In this document: piece by piece, positions 16,844-25,557 of the stretch | How the letters are laid out: the number at the start of each line of letters is the position of its first letter | How positions within the stretch are numbered: position 1 is the stretch's first letter | DNA from: LMUY01 sp965276785 | GTDB lineage: Bacteria > Pseudomonadota > Alphaproteobacteria > Acetobacterales > Acetobacteraceae | Length of the DNA stretch: 64,000 nucleotides | Direction: 5' to 3' | Assembly: GCA_965276785.1 (NCBI GenBank) | Contig: OZ255629.1 | Span: forward strand, 2,046,001 to 2,110,000 | Notes under the pieces: model-generated | Told to the model about the DNA's origin: nothing | What the model saw: the letters and a program-made list of their open reading frames with translations, nothing else | Databases searched by the model: none | Translations under genes and position numbers: made by a program

Positions 16844-17075
16844 GACTCTGTTGCACGGATTTTTGTCGCGTCGGCTGTGGTAAGATGGTTCAGGGCGTTC
16901 CCCGCCACTGTCCGGGGGGGTCGTCGTGCCGTTCAAAGCCGATGCCGCTTGTCGTCATTATATCAATGCTGCGGCACCGGGCCACGAATTCTGCTGCCTA
17001 CAAGCGGTGCTGCGTCAGCACGGCAGCCTGGGAGAGCATCAGGATCTGTGGCGTGTTCACACCGCGGTGGCTTGA
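16844..17075 (+). mobile_element. Probable IS5-family fragment (left end and transposase N-terminus)
   Basis: The stretch GACTCTGTTGCACGGATTTT at 16844-16863 resembles the terminal repeats of IS5-family elements that begin with a TGTTGCAC core. Downstream, plus-strand codons from GTG 16926 to TGA 17073-17075 read VPFKADAACRHYINAA and AVLRQHGSLG, recalling the MP(F/Y)K-ADAARRH...LRQRGSL N-terminus of IS5-type transposases. The middle of the frame does not match well, so it looks decayed. It runs into the next IS fragment at about 17057. The assignment rests on short resemblances only. Confidence 0.35.
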
Positions 17076-17533
17076 ACGGCTTCACCTCCATTGTCGTTGG
17101 CCAGCCCCGAATACCAGCGCTCGGACAGCGATCGGAGCGTGCCGTCGAGCGTCCCCGTTCGGGGTTGCAGCAGCAGATGGACGCCGCTCTTGGTCGACTG
17201 CATCTGCTGTCGCTTGGCAAAGCGCTTGCTGATGACGGCGTTCACCGTGGTTTCGGCCAGCCATGAGGAGATGCGCTCACCGGAGCGATATCGCTCGCCA
17301 TAGTTGATCAGGCTGCCGGCGTTTCTGGCGATGTAGACGGCGAACTCGTGGGCGGTGCGCTTGAACTTTCCCAGGTTCGGATAACTCACCTCCAGTCCGG
17401 CCGAGTCGTCCTTGAAGAACGCGATCTCCTTGCCGGCCCTGTGCTGATTGGCGTGCCAAAGCTGCCACTTGATGCTGTCCAGCAAGGAGGCGGGCACCCT
17501 CGGCCTCGTGGTGATGCGCAACGCCACGGGCAT
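17057..17533 (-). pseudogene. C-terminal fragment of an ISKra4-like transposase
   Basis: The minus-strand frame of 158 codons carries RVPASLLDSIKWQLWHANQH, FAVYIARNAGSLINYGERYR, ISSWLAETTVNAVISKRFAK and GVHLLLQPRTGTLDGTL. This matches the C-terminus of transposases of the ISKra4 type (NYGERYR..., STVNQVVSKR, KKQQMRW, HLLLQ.RT). The conserved aromatic of the QQMRW motif is altered here (RQQMQSTKSG), and no N-terminal two thirds is present, so this is a remnant. It lies between the redox-signalling locus and the porin gene. Confidence 0.6.
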
Positions 17534-17564
17534 ACTGGCTCAGAACCGTGACGTGGTCAGACAC

Positions 17565-17620
17565 GGGTCATTTCTCAGCGAAACTCAGACCCTCTCCGGG
17601 TCAGTTCTCAACGCAACTCA
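17565..17620. repeat. Two direct repeats of 23 bases, IS-end-like
   Basis: The motifs starting GGGTCATTTCTCAGCGAAAC (17565-17587) and GGGTCAGTTCTCAACGCAAC (17598-17620) match at 20 of 23 positions and are spaced 33 bases start to start. Repeated GGGTCA-N-TTCTCA boxes are typical of the multiple-repeat ends of IS21-like elements, which suggests another lost element next to the ISKra4-like fragment. Confidence 0.5.
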
Positions 17621-17661
17621 ATATACTCGCCTGCTGTATCGCGTCTTAAAATACTCGAAAC

Positions 17662-19185
17662 CTAGAAAAAGGTAACCGTATTTACAAGAACGTTAAGCGC
17701 ACTACCGGTGTTGGTTACGTATGTGACCGAAACAGGATTGTCAGTGTAGCTTATACCAAAGTTGAGGTTAACACCTGGATAAACATGAGCACTATAGGAT
17801 GCGGTATAGGAGCGGGCATCGTTGTGAGTGTGCTGTCCTCTACTTTGAGCAACGTGGATGGCGTCGCCGCTGAATACGTTCTCATTAAATACGAGAGACG
17901 CCAAATCGAATGGCCGGCCGGGAATCAATCCAAACCCATATAGGCGTGCCTCATAATATTGGCTGAATCGATTGGCATAGGGTGGCGCGTACTCTGCAGA
18001 GAACCCGGCATAAAGACCGCGTGCGGCAGAGCCGGGGCCAGCATTGGCTTGAATTTGGATAAGCTGGCGATCAGCAAGGAAGAACAGGCCGTAGTTACCT
18101 GGATGACGGGTGAGCGGACTACCCTGATCGATGTATCTGCTAGAGGTGAAAGTGGTTGCCCCACGTATCCAGGTTTGCATCTGACTAGGCAAAGCAGGAA
18201 CCCGATACCCCGCCTCGTTGATCACCAACACGCCCGAATTCGCGGTCTTGAACCGCACGTTGCTACGGTTCTGGTCGCTTTCGATGACGCTGCCATCAGG
18301 GCTAATGGCGCGTTGAACGCCAACCTTGTCGTAGTAGTTGTTCGGCAAATTGAACTTCACGTTGACCCCCGGGGTGGAAAACACCCCCGCGTTTTCGCCC
18401 TGTTCAATCGTCAACGCCGCGCTCACCCCGAACACGCCTCCGGCCAGGCTGCCACCGACTTGGGTGCCAAGAAATTCTGTGCCGTTTGCGAGATAGCCAA
18501 ACTTGAGTTCGACCGCTTTGTTGAAGAGTGTTTGATAGTAACTCGCCGTTGCGAGCATGACCTTATTGGGTCCTCCTGGATCCCAGTTGGTCGATATGTT
18601 CTCTCCAGCGAGCACGATCTGACCATCGGGAACGCCGTAGCGCGTGAGGTCATAGGCGAGATATTGGGTGTAGGACTGGGTGTAAGTCGGCCGCTGACCG
18701 GAGTATTGCTGGTTGGCCCGAATGCCTCCAGGAGGACCGCCATGTGTGATGAGGTTGTCGACAAACGTGGCAGACTCGATACCGAGATAGCTGAAACCGG
18801 CATCCGCGAGGGCTTGCCGAACGCCGAACAAGCCCTGATCGACGGTATCAGCCGCGCCCGGCAACGGAATTGTCCAGCCTCTATTGGGCTTGAGCTGGTC
18901 GATCTCAGTGAAACGCTGCGGCGCCGGGCCGGGCGGTGGAGGAATGCTACCGGGTGTACCAAGCCCGGGAGCCCCCGCAGCATTCTGCGCCAGCTCCATG
19001 ATGCCTAAGTCGTTCGTTATTACTTCGTCGCCATAGGCGCGTTCGGCCGCTATGCTGCAGCCGCTCAGAACCGTGGCGAAGCAAACCAAGCGCGACACCG
19101 ATGAGGTGCCAAACCGTCGGCGTGCTAGGCCTAGGTAGACTTCAATTGTCGGCGTATTCGTCGACAAGGCTTTTGTTGTTCTCAT
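17662..19185 (-). CDS. OprB-like carbohydrate porin (outer membrane beta-barrel)
   Basis: The protein has 507 residues and an N-terminal export region (RLVCFATVLSGCSIAAERAYG, about 34-52; a lipoprotein-type cysteine is possible), then a Pro-rich linker and a long strand-rich domain ending in an aromatic residue (NTVTFF), as expected for a BAM-inserted barrel. Segments such as VRQALADAGFSYLGIESATF, VELKFGYLANGTEFL and NNYYDKVGVQRAISPDG fit the OprB carbohydrate-selective porin family. It would carry sugars or similar small solutes across the outer membrane. Its base composition is somewhat more AT-rich than the core genes and it borders an IS graveyard, so it may be acquired. Confidence 0.65.
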   Translation of the reverse strand: MRTTKALSTNTPTIEVYLGLARRRFGTSSVSRLVCFATVLSGCSIAAERAYGDEVITNDLGIMELAQNAAGAPGLGTPGSIPPPPGPAPQRFTEIDQLKPNRGWTIPLPGAADTVDQGLFGVRQALADAGFSYLGIESATFVDNLITHGGPPGGIRANQQYSGQRPTYTQSYTQYLAYDLTRYGVPDGQIVLAGENISTNWDPGGPNKVMLATASYYQTLFNKAVELKFGYLANGTEFLGTQVGGSLAGGVFGVSAALTIEQGENAGVFSTPGVNVKFNLPNNYYDKVGVQRAISPDGSVIESDQNRSNVRFKTANSGVLVINEAGYRVPALPSQMQTWIRGATTFTSSRYIDQGSPLTRHPGNYGLFFLADRQLIQIQANAGPGSAARGLYAGFSAEYAPPYANRFSQYYEARLYGFGLIPGRPFDLASLVFNENVFSGDAIHVAQSRGQHTHNDARSYTASYSAHVYPGVNLNFGISYTDNPVSVTYVTNTGSALNVLVNTVTFF

Positions 19186-19606
19186 TCTTGGAACACCCTT
19201 CCCCGGGCCGAGGCGTTGACGCTCTCACCTTACCCATGAGTAGAAAAGCATTGCGCATGGGGGAGCGGTCAAGCAGAAATTTGCTCGGTGTTCAGGTCAT
19301 GGAACGATGTGGCTGCTACGTCGCATTTGGCCGTGGAACTCTCTCCGCCTCCGCTCTCAGGCCCTGACAAATCGTGTCCCCCCGAGTGGCCGTGACGGCC
19401 AGGTCGGGCTTGTTCAATGAAATTCTCGCGGTCCCATCGGTTCCTCTTGCAAACTCCAGCGCGCCCATTATGCTACCGACGGGTAGGTTTCGTAAGTCAG
19501 AACGCAAGCCCGGGGATTGAGGACGTGAGGAGCAGTTCGCCAACGGGGCGGAAGCCTTCGAGAGCGGCGGCGGCCTGCTCGCCTGCAACCAAAAACGGAG
19601 ATGGCA
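19186..19606. other. Intergenic region between porin and SDR operon
   Basis: This 421-base stretch separates the porin (minus) from the SDR operon (plus) and must hold both promoters. It contains the palindrome at 19473-19486. A minus-strand frame crosses it (for example LEFARGTDGTARISLNKPD, encoded near 19410-19460), which faintly recalls a crotonase N-terminus, but it is too short and unmatched to call. No RNA gene or clear terminator was seen. Confidence 0.4.
19473..19486. promoter_or_regulatory. Palindromic operator, site 1 (CTACC-GACG-GGTAG)
   Basis: Inverted arms CTACC and GGTAG are separated by 4 bases, about 120 bases upstream of the SDR start at 19607. The same CTACY-N4-RGTAG pattern occurs at 23881-23894 and 30380-30393, each before a gene or operon of the same cluster. 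The cluster ends in a TetR gene. It is probably an operator for that TetR protein. Confidence 0.55.
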
Positions 19607-20332
19607 ATGCCGCTTCCTAGCCTTGAAGGCCAGCGTGTCGTGATCATCGGCGGAAGTGCCGGGATCGGCTATGCGGTGGCCGCGTGCGCTTTGGCCGAAG
19701 GGGCGAAGGTGGTGCTCGGATCGAGTAGCGCTGCCAATATCGCGGCGGCTGTCGACCGGTCCGGCGGGGCGGCATCTGGCAGGGTCGTGGATGTCAGAAG
19801 CGAAGCCAGCATCGCCGCTTTCTTCGAGACCCATGGCCCGCTCGACCATCTGGTTTACACGGCCGGCGACTTCGAAAACATTCACGACCAGGTTCCGCTC
19901 GCCAAGCTGGACATGGCGAAGGCAGGTGAGGGTCTGACGGTGCGGTTCTGGGGCGCGGTCATGGCAATCAAGCACGCGCTGCCGCGTCTGTCCGCCAACG
20001 GTTCGATCACGCTGACCGATGGGACCTTGGCTCACCGCCCCATCAAAGGGCTTGCGCTGGTCACGGCGTTCGGCGGTGCGATCGAGCATTTGGTTCAAGG
20101 GCTTGCTGTGGATCTGGCGCCTATCCGGGTCAACTCGGTCTGCCCGGGCGTGACGCTCAGCGAACGGCTGGCCCAGCTGCCGGCGGAACAAATCCGTAAG
20201 ATGACCGGGCACCAACCCATTCCAAGAGGAGGCGATCCGGTCGAACTGGCGCAAGCCTACATCTATGCGATGCGTGCTGGATTTACCACCGGCCAAGTGC
20301 TCGTCGTGGATGGCGGACGCACTCTCGTCTGA
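19607..20332 (+). CDS. SDR-fold oxidoreductase lacking the YxxxK catalytic pair
   Basis: The protein has 241 residues starting at the second ATG (19607), which has GGAG six bases upstream; the ATG at 19601 would abut that site. The nucleotide-binding motif VVIIGGSAGIGYAV (residues 11-24) and the C-terminal GQVLVVDGGRTLV are typical of SDRs. Where Tyr-X3-Lys is expected the sequence is LVTAFGGAIEHL (about 151-162), and the catalytic Ser is not evident (TLTDGTLAHRP). NNAG is replaced by YTAG. It may bind NAD(P) without classical dehydrogenase chemistry, or belong to a divergent SDR clade. It opens the operon with the hydrolase and two MFS genes, and the CTACC...GGTAG palindrome is upstream. Confidence 0.82.
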   Translation: MPLPSLEGQRVVIIGGSAGIGYAVAACALAEGAKVVLGSSSAANIAAAVDRSGGAASGRVVDVRSEASIAAFFETHGPLDHLVYTAGDFENIHDQVPLAKLDMAKAGEGLTVRFWGAVMAIKHALPRLSANGSITLTDGTLAHRPIKGLALVTAFGGAIEHLVQGLAVDLAPIRVNSVCPGVTLSERLAQLPAEQIRKMTGHQPIPRGGDPVELAQAYIYAMRAGFTTGQVLVVDGGRTLV

Positions 20333-20382
20333 CTGCCTCGACGCCGTGTCAGTGAGCAACGTTAAGAATGGGGAGAGATGCG

Positions 20383-21303
20383 ATGGCAGAGATAGGCCGA
20401 ACCATACCCGGTCGGCGCGACATCGAGTTCGATTCCGGCGGGATCCTATTGCGCGGCTGGCTCCAGGTTCCTGAGAGTGACGGCCCCTATCCGCTCGTCA
20501 TCTTCGCTCACGGCATGGGCGGCCTGAAAGAATGGGAAATCCCCGCCTTCGCCGAGGCTTTCGCCGCGGCAGGGATCGCGGCGATGACCTTCGACTATCG
20601 CAACTTCGGCGACAGCGAGGGGACGCCACGGGAGGAGGTCGACCATTGCGGGCAAATCGCGGACTTCCAGAACGCCATCACTTTCGCGACGACGTTGCCA
20701 GAGATCGACCCTGCGCGGATCGGACTTTGGGGCACCAGCCTCGGCGGCCGCAACGTCCTGGCGGTCGCAGCGCTCGACCGGCGCGTGAATTGCGTCCTCG
20801 CACAGGTGCCGGGGATTTTTCCCGAAGGCATGTGGCTCCGCCACGGCGCCTCGGCCTGCAGCGGCGGCGACGTCGCCCAGTTCTATCGCGACCTCGCGGA
20901 CGACCGCCGCGACCGGGCGTTGGGCAACGCCCCCCGCTACATGGTGTATGAACCTGATCCAAATGCGGAACACTACCAGCGCGGCCTGGCCTTGAACGAT
21001 GAGGAGCGTCGCAACGCGAAGGGGCGGCTGACGATCCGCTCGTTCGAACCGACCCTTGCACTCGACATCGTGCCGTTGATGAAGTCGATCTCGCCCACGC
21101 CATTGCGCATGGTCCTCACCGAGCGCGACGTCCTCATCGAGGGGCAAATGGCAGCCTACCACGCCGCGCTGGAGCCGAAATCGCTGATCGTGTTCCCGGG
21201 CCACCACTACGACCTGTACCCGCAAGGCAAGGACAGGGACACGACAGCAAGGGACAAGGCAATCGCCGATGCCCGCGCGTGGTTTGTCGGGCAACTGGCC
21301 TGA
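20383..21303 (+). CDS. Alpha/beta hydrolase (dienelactone-hydrolase/acyl-esterase-like)
   Basis: The protein has 306 residues from the ATG at 20383, which follows GGGGAGA at good spacing. It shows the alpha/beta-hydrolase order: oxyanion region FAHGMGGLKEW (41-51), FDYRNFGDSEG (70-80), nucleophile elbow GTSLGG with Ser119, an acid in the strand-7 region (LTERDVLIEG) and a likely catalytic His in FPGHHYDLYP near the C-terminus. No signal peptide, so cytoplasmic. It would hydrolyse an ester, lactone or thioester. It sits 50 bases after the SDR and before two MFS carriers, as part of the putative TetR-controlled degradative cluster. Substrate unknown. Confidence 0.85.
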   Translation: MAEIGRTIPGRRDIEFDSGGILLRGWLQVPESDGPYPLVIFAHGMGGLKEWEIPAFAEAFAAAGIAAMTFDYRNFGDSEGTPREEVDHCGQIADFQNAITFATTLPEIDPARIGLWGTSLGGRNVLAVAALDRRVNCVLAQVPGIFPEGMWLRHGASACSGGDVAQFYRDLADDRRDRALGNAPRYMVYEPDPNAEHYQRGLALNDEERRNAKGRLTIRSFEPTLALDIVPLMKSISPTPLRMVLTERDVLIEGQMAAYHAALEPKSLIVFPGHHYDLYPQGKDRDTTARDKAIADARAWFVGQLA

Positions 21304-21371
21304 CGCGCGTGGCGACAGCAGCTGGCCGGGGGACTGCGTCAGCCAATGACACCGAAGCGGAGTGAGCTGCA

Positions 21372-22646
21372 ATGACGGCCGCACATCAAACGATTGAGGC
21401 GATAGCGCCCCCTGCCGCACCAGGGTCGCTGATCCGCCTTTTGGTTTTCCTACTACCGGCAAGCGCGGGGTTGATCGCCCTGTTCATGAGCCTCGGTTTG
21501 ATCTTGCTGCCGGCGCAGTTGGAGGCGATCGATCCCGCCCTCAAGGTTCACAACCTCGCCGTGTTAACAACACTCAACGCATTGACCGGCGTCGTGGGCT
21601 TGTTGGCCGGGGGTGCCATCTCTGATCGCACGGCTGGGCGGTTTGGACGCCGCACGCCGTGGCTGGTGGCGATGTCCGGTGCCTCCCTCGTCCTCGTCAC
21701 CGCCCTTGGACGTGCGACGTCGATCGGCGCGGTCCTAGCAATCAGTTCGATACTGTATCTCGCGTGCGGGTTCTATCAGGCGACGATCTACGCGGTTCTG
21801 CCGGACCGCGTCCCGGCGAGTTCACGCGGGACCGCATCTTCGGTCATGGGGATCGGCATGCCGCTCGGGCTGCTTGCCGGCTTAACCTTTGCAGCGCGCG
21901 TCCCAAGTGCCATGGCCTATCCGGGGTTAGGCGTGGCCTTCGTGATAACAACCTTGGTTTTCGTCATCTTCGCCCGTGAAGCCCCGGCCGAGAAGTCGCC
22001 GATCAAACCAGTGCGTCCAGCGAACGTTGCGCAGTGGCTGTCTAGCGTCGGGGAGTTTGTCAGCGGTTTTGCCAGTCGGGACTTTACCCTCGCCTTTGCG
22101 TCTCGCGCTTTGATGTTCCTCGGTTACTACGCGGTTATCAATTTTGCATTCTACATCCTGCAGGACATGGTGGGCGCGGCGAACGTCCCGAATGGGAATG
22201 TGAAGGTCGCAGTCAGCCTGTTGGGCTCGATGCAGATGGGCGCCTGGCTTGTCTCCGGTCCGATCGCCGGGCGTATCGCGGACAGGTTCGATTGCACCAA
22301 ACGCGTCATCAGCGTGGCGGCGCTTGGCATGGTCGTCGCTTTGGCGATCCCCTTTGTTCTGCCGACCTGGGGCGGCATGGTCGCGATGTATATTGTAGTT
22401 GGAGCCTGCTTCGGAACCTATATTTCGGTAGACTTGGCGCTGATGTCCTTCGTGCTGCCGAATAAAAAAACGGCCGGGCGCGATATGGCAATATTGACCA
22501 TGGCGTCGACTGGCCCGCAACTGATCTCGCCGATGATTTCTGGGCTAATCATAACGGTTCTGGGCTATCCCCCACTGTTTGTCTTTGGCGCGCTCCTCTC
22601 CCTCATGGGTGGCGCAGCCGCGTTCGCCATCAAGAAGGTCCGCTGA
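21372..22646 (+). CDS. MFS transporter (first of a tandem pair)
   Basis: The protein has 424 residues with about 12 predicted membrane helices. The cytoplasmic loop between helices 2 and 3 reads GGAISDRTAGRFGRRTPWL, the classical MFS motif (G-X3-D-R-X-GRR). The C-terminal half contains a matching AGRIADRFD. The stop TGA shares its last base with the ATG of the next MFS gene (TGATG), so the two carriers are translationally coupled. It may import the substrate of the surrounding CoA-thioester pathway, or export a by-product. The tandem arrangement of two different MFS proteins is unusual and could mean a two-component carrier or two substrates. Confidence 0.87.
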   Translation: MTAAHQTIEAIAPPAAPGSLIRLLVFLLPASAGLIALFMSLGLILLPAQLEAIDPALKVHNLAVLTTLNALTGVVGLLAGGAISDRTAGRFGRRTPWLVAMSGASLVLVTALGRATSIGAVLAISSILYLACGFYQATIYAVLPDRVPASSRGTASSVMGIGMPLGLLAGLTFAARVPSAMAYPGLGVAFVITTLVFVIFAREAPAEKSPIKPVRPANVAQWLSSVGEFVSGFASRDFTLAFASRALMFLGYYAVINFAFYILQDMVGAANVPNGNVKVAVSLLGSMQMGAWLVSGPIAGRIADRFDCTKRVISVAALGMVVALAIPFVLPTWGGMVAMYIVVGACFGTYISVDLALMSFVLPNKKTAGRDMAILTMASTGPQLISPMISGLIITVLGYPPLFVFGALLSLMGGAAAFAIKKVR

Positions 22647-23887
22647 TGGGATCTGCGAACCGGGCTCTCGTGATGGAATTGCTACCGCTGGCCAGCGTTA
22701 TGTTCGTCGCCTTCTTCGTCACCGGCATCGCCATGCCGGTCTTGCCGCTGCACGTTAACCAGACCTTGGGGTTCGGTGCCACGGTCGTGGGCCTGGTGGC
22801 GGGGAGCCAATTCTCCGCCTCTTTGGTTTCGCGATTGTGGGCCGGAGGCCAAGCCGACAACCGTGGCGGCAAATGGGCCATCATCGTCGGCCTTTTGGTG
22901 GCTTCGGCTGCGGGCTTCATCTACCTGCTGTCCCTGCGCTTCATGCGAACGCCGGCTCTCTCGGTCGGCATCCTCCTGCTCGGTCGCGGCATTCTTGGTG
23001 GTGCGGAAAGCTTTATCGTCACGGGTATTATGAGCTGGGGTATGGCCATCGGCGGCCCCAAGAACGCGGGCAAGGTGCTGTCATGGCTCGGAGCGCCGAT
23101 GTTCGCCGCCTTCGCCCTCGGCGCGCCAGTGGGTTCGTTCCTTTATAGCGCGTATGGCTTTGCCGCCGTGGGAATAGCCACAGTGGCGGTGCCGCTGCTA
23201 ACCCTGTTGCCGATCCTCTGGCGGCCCGGCCCGAAACCCTCTCCACGCGGTCGGCCGTCGTTTCGCACCGTCGCCAGGGGAGTCGCCGTGCCGGGTCTGG
23301 GCGTGGCGTTGAGTTGCGTGGGGTTCGGCGCCGTCACAACCTTTATCACCCTGGTGTTCGCCGCGCATGGCTGGGGTGACGCGTGGATCACCTTCACCGC
23401 CGTCTGCATCGGTTACATGCTGCCGCGACTGGTGCTCGGCCATTTGCCCGACAAGGTCGGCGGCGCCAAACTGGCTCTGCTCTGTATCCTCGTCGAGACC
23501 GCGGGCCAGGTGATGATTTGGCTTGCGCCTTCACCCTTAGTGGCATACGCGGGCGCCGCCGTCACCGGGCTCGGATACTCGCTGGTATTTCCGGCGTTCG
23601 GCGTGGAGGCGGTGCGCGGCGTCGAACCCGAGCGTCGGGGCTTGGCCATGGGCGCTTTCACCGCCTGTCTGGATCTCTCGCTCGGCACGTCCGGGCCGCT
23701 GCTCGGCCTGGTGGCCGACCACGTGCAGCAGGTCGATACCATATTCATGGTCGGTGCGCTCGTCGTATTGAGCAGCGCCGGAGTGGCGCTCTGGCTGCAG
23801 CGCAAAGGCGCCAACGGCGCAGTGCGCCTGGCCCGCTCTGGGAGCCAGTACCCCGTTGACAACGATGGTCAGCGCATTACCTACTGA
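22646..23887 (+). CDS. MFS transporter (second of a tandem pair)
   Basis: The protein has 413 residues, again with about 12 hydrophobic segments. The loop 2-3 motif is SRLWAGGQADNRGGKWAI, and the C-terminal half has RLVLGHLPDKVGG. The N-terminus (FVTGIAMPVLPLHV) is typical of drug- or sugar-efflux-like MFS. It overlaps the preceding MFS gene by one base. The palindrome CCTACTG-AC-CAGTAGG (23880-23895) covers its stop codon and lies in front of the thiolase gene, so the transcript may be internally controlled here. Low identity to its neighbour argues against a recent tandem duplication. Confidence 0.86.
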   Translation: MGSANRALVMELLPLASVMFVAFFVTGIAMPVLPLHVNQTLGFGATVVGLVAGSQFSASLVSRLWAGGQADNRGGKWAIIVGLLVASAAGFIYLLSLRFMRTPALSVGILLLGRGILGGAESFIVTGIMSWGMAIGGPKNAGKVLSWLGAPMFAAFALGAPVGSFLYSAYGFAAVGIATVAVPLLTLLPILWRPGPKPSPRGRPSFRTVARGVAVPGLGVALSCVGFGAVTTFITLVFAAHGWGDAWITFTAVCIGYMLPRLVLGHLPDKVGGAKLALLCILVETAGQVMIWLAPSPLVAYAGAAVTGLGYSLVFPAFGVEAVRGVEPERRGLAMGAFTACLDLSLGTSGPLLGLVADHVQQVDTIFMVGALVVLSSAGVALWLQRKGANGAVRLARSGSQYPVDNDGQRITY

Positions 23888-23895
23888 CCAGTAGG
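23880..23895. promoter_or_regulatory. Palindromic operator, site 2 (CCTACTGACCAGTAGG)
   Basis: A 16-base inverted repeat with perfect 7-base arms (CCTACTG/CAGTAGG) and a 2-base centre, 30 bases before the thiolase start. It is the strongest member of the three-site set sharing CTACY-N4-RGTAG. It probably is the operator of the thiolase-MaoC-SDR-acyl-CoA dehydrogenase operon, bound by the TetR protein encoded at 30569. Confidence 0.65.
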
Positions 23896-23924
23896 ATTGC
23901 ATTGCGCGAGTAGGAAGGGTGAGC

Positions 23925-25109
23925 ATGATGGGCGAGCGCGTTTTGGTCGCTGGAGTGGGCATGATCCCCTTTACGAAACCGGGTGCAACTGCCCCCTATA
24001 ACGAAATGGGCGCGCAAGCAGCGCGTCTGGCGCTGGACGATGCCGGGATCACCTACACGGCAGTGCAGCAGGCCTATGTCGGTTTCGTCTACGGCGACTC
24101 CACCAGTGGCCAGCGCGCCCTCTACCCGGTGGGGATGACCGGCATCCCGATCGTCAACGTCAACAACAACTGTTCCACCGGGTCTACCGCGCTGTTCCTA
24201 GCCCGCCAGGCAATCGCCTCCGGAACGGTTGATTGCGCCCTGGCGCTCGGCTTCGAGCAGATGCGGCCGGGTGCGCTGGGCGTGATCTTCGATGACCGGC
24301 CGAGTGTCTTCGAGCGGTTTGACGCCGCTGCCGACGCGCTGGTCGATGCGCCCGGCGTGCCGCTCGCGTTGCGGCAATTCGGTGGCGCCGGGCTGAGTCA
24401 CATGAAGAAATACGGCACGCCCCTGCGCGCCTTTGCCGAGATTCGTGCCAAGGCGAGCCGCCATGCCCGGCACAATCCGCGTGCGGTGTTCCGCCACGAG
24501 GTGACGGCCGACGAAGTGCTGGCCGACAAGCCGGTTTGGCCGGGCGTGATGACCCGGCTGATGGCTTGCCCGCCCACCTGCGGGGCCGCGGCGGCAGTGC
24601 TGGTCTCGGAGCGCTTCGCGCGCGAGCACGGCCTGCGCACGGACGTGCGGATTGCAGCGCAGGCGATGACCACGGACACAGACAGCACGTTCGGGACAGG
24701 TGACATGATGCAGGTGGTCGGGGCGGACATGTCGCGCGCAGCGGCGCGGCAGGTCTATGAGGCCGCAGGCGTTGGCCCCGAGGACTTGGACGTGGTCGAG
24801 CTGCACGACTGCTTCGCCCACAACGAACTAATCACCTATGAGGCGCTCGGGTTGTGCCCGGACGGCCAAGCGGCGCAGTTTATCGGCGATGGCGATAATA
24901 CCTATGGCGGCAAGGTGGTGACCAACCCGTCGGGCGGGCTGCTGTCCAAGGGGCATCCGCTGGGCGCGACGGGCCTGGCGCAGTGCTTCGAACTGACGCA
25001 ACAACTGCGCGGCGATGCCGCCACGCAGGTTGAGGGCGCCCGCCTGGCCCTGCAGCACAATCTAGGCCTTGGCGGCGCCTGCGTGGTCACTCTCTACGAG
25101 GCAGCGTGA
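23925..25109 (+). CDS. SCP2/lipid-transfer-type thiolase
   Basis: The protein has 394 residues from the ATG at 23925 (AGGAAGG upstream). It has the thiolase fold, with the nucleophile Cys83 in NVNNNCSTGSTAL, the histidine-containing ELHDCFAHNE motif, and the C-terminal GHPLGATGLAQ. This set is typical of sterol-carrier-protein-X/lipid-transfer thiolases, which cleave 3-ketoacyl-CoA with CoA. It opens the five-gene plus-strand operon (thiolase, two hot-dog proteins, SDR, acyl-CoA dehydrogenase) that supplies all beta-oxidation steps, with the ligase encoded divergently downstream. A second thiolase-like gene at 43821 lacks this Cys. Confidence 0.9.
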   Translation: MMGERVLVAGVGMIPFTKPGATAPYNEMGAQAARLALDDAGITYTAVQQAYVGFVYGDSTSGQRALYPVGMTGIPIVNVNNNCSTGSTALFLARQAIASGTVDCALALGFEQMRPGALGVIFDDRPSVFERFDAAADALVDAPGVPLALRQFGGAGLSHMKKYGTPLRAFAEIRAKASRHARHNPRAVFRHEVTADEVLADKPVWPGVMTRLMACPPTCGAAAAVLVSERFAREHGLRTDVRIAAQAMTTDTDSTFGTGDMMQVVGADMSRAAARQVYEAAGVGPEDLDVVELHDCFAHNELITYEALGLCPDGQAAQFIGDGDNTYGGKVVTNPSGGLLSKGHPLGATGLAQCFELTQQLRGDAATQVEGARLALQHNLGLGGACVVTLYEAA

Positions 25110-25113
25110 GGCG

Positions 25114-25557
25114 GTGATCGACCGCTCGCACATCGGCCGGGCGTTGCCGTCGCACACGGCCTTGGTGGAAGCTGGGCGCCTGCGCTTGTTTGCCAAGGCG
25201 ACAGGAGAGAACAGGCCGGAATACATCGACGATGCGGCCGCCTTGGCTGCTGGATTTCCTGGCCTGCCAGCGCCGCCCACCTTCCTGTTGGCACTGGAGA
25301 ACGAAGTTCCCGACGCCTTGGCTTGGTTGAGCGAGCTTGGCATGGAGATCGGCCGGGTGCTGCACGGGGAGCAGTCCTTCGCTTATCGGCGCCAGGCTTT
25401 CGCCGGTGACACACTCACTTTTCGGCCGACGATCGCCGACATCTACGACAGGAAAGGCGGTGCGCTGGAGCTCGTCGTTCGCTTCACGCAGGTGAGCGAT
25501 GCAGCGGGGACGGCCGTGGCTGATCTACGCCAGGTCGTGGTGTATCGAAATGGCTGA
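25114..25557 (+). CDS. MaoC-like N-terminal (FAS1-type) hot-dog dehydratase subunit
   Basis: The protein has 147 residues from the GTG at 25114, 4 bases after the thiolase stop. It matches the MaoC_dehydrat_N/FAS1_DH pattern (HIGRALPSHTALVEAGRLRL, FAKATGENRPEYIDDAAA, GLPAPPTFLLAL, LHGEQSFAYRRQAFAGDTL). Such half-size hot-dog proteins usually pair with a MaoC-like partner to form a heteromeric enoyl-CoA hydratase, as in actinobacterial steroid pathways. The partner is the next gene, which it overlaps by 8 bases. The canonical hydratase Asp/His pair is not in this subunit but in the partner, as usual. Confidence 0.85.
   Translation: MIDRSHIGRALPSHTALVEAGRLRLFAKATGENRPEYIDDAAALAAGFPGLPAPPTFLLALENEVPDALAWLSELGMEIGRVLHGEQSFAYRRQAFAGDTLTFRPTIADIYDRKGGALELVVRFTQVSDAAGTAVADLRQVVVYRNG

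Noticed and set aside
19316..20359. Minus-strand frame with a crotonase-like stretch (TARISLNKPD)
   Set aside because: The short resemblance is not enough. Most of the frame is the shadow of the SDR gene.
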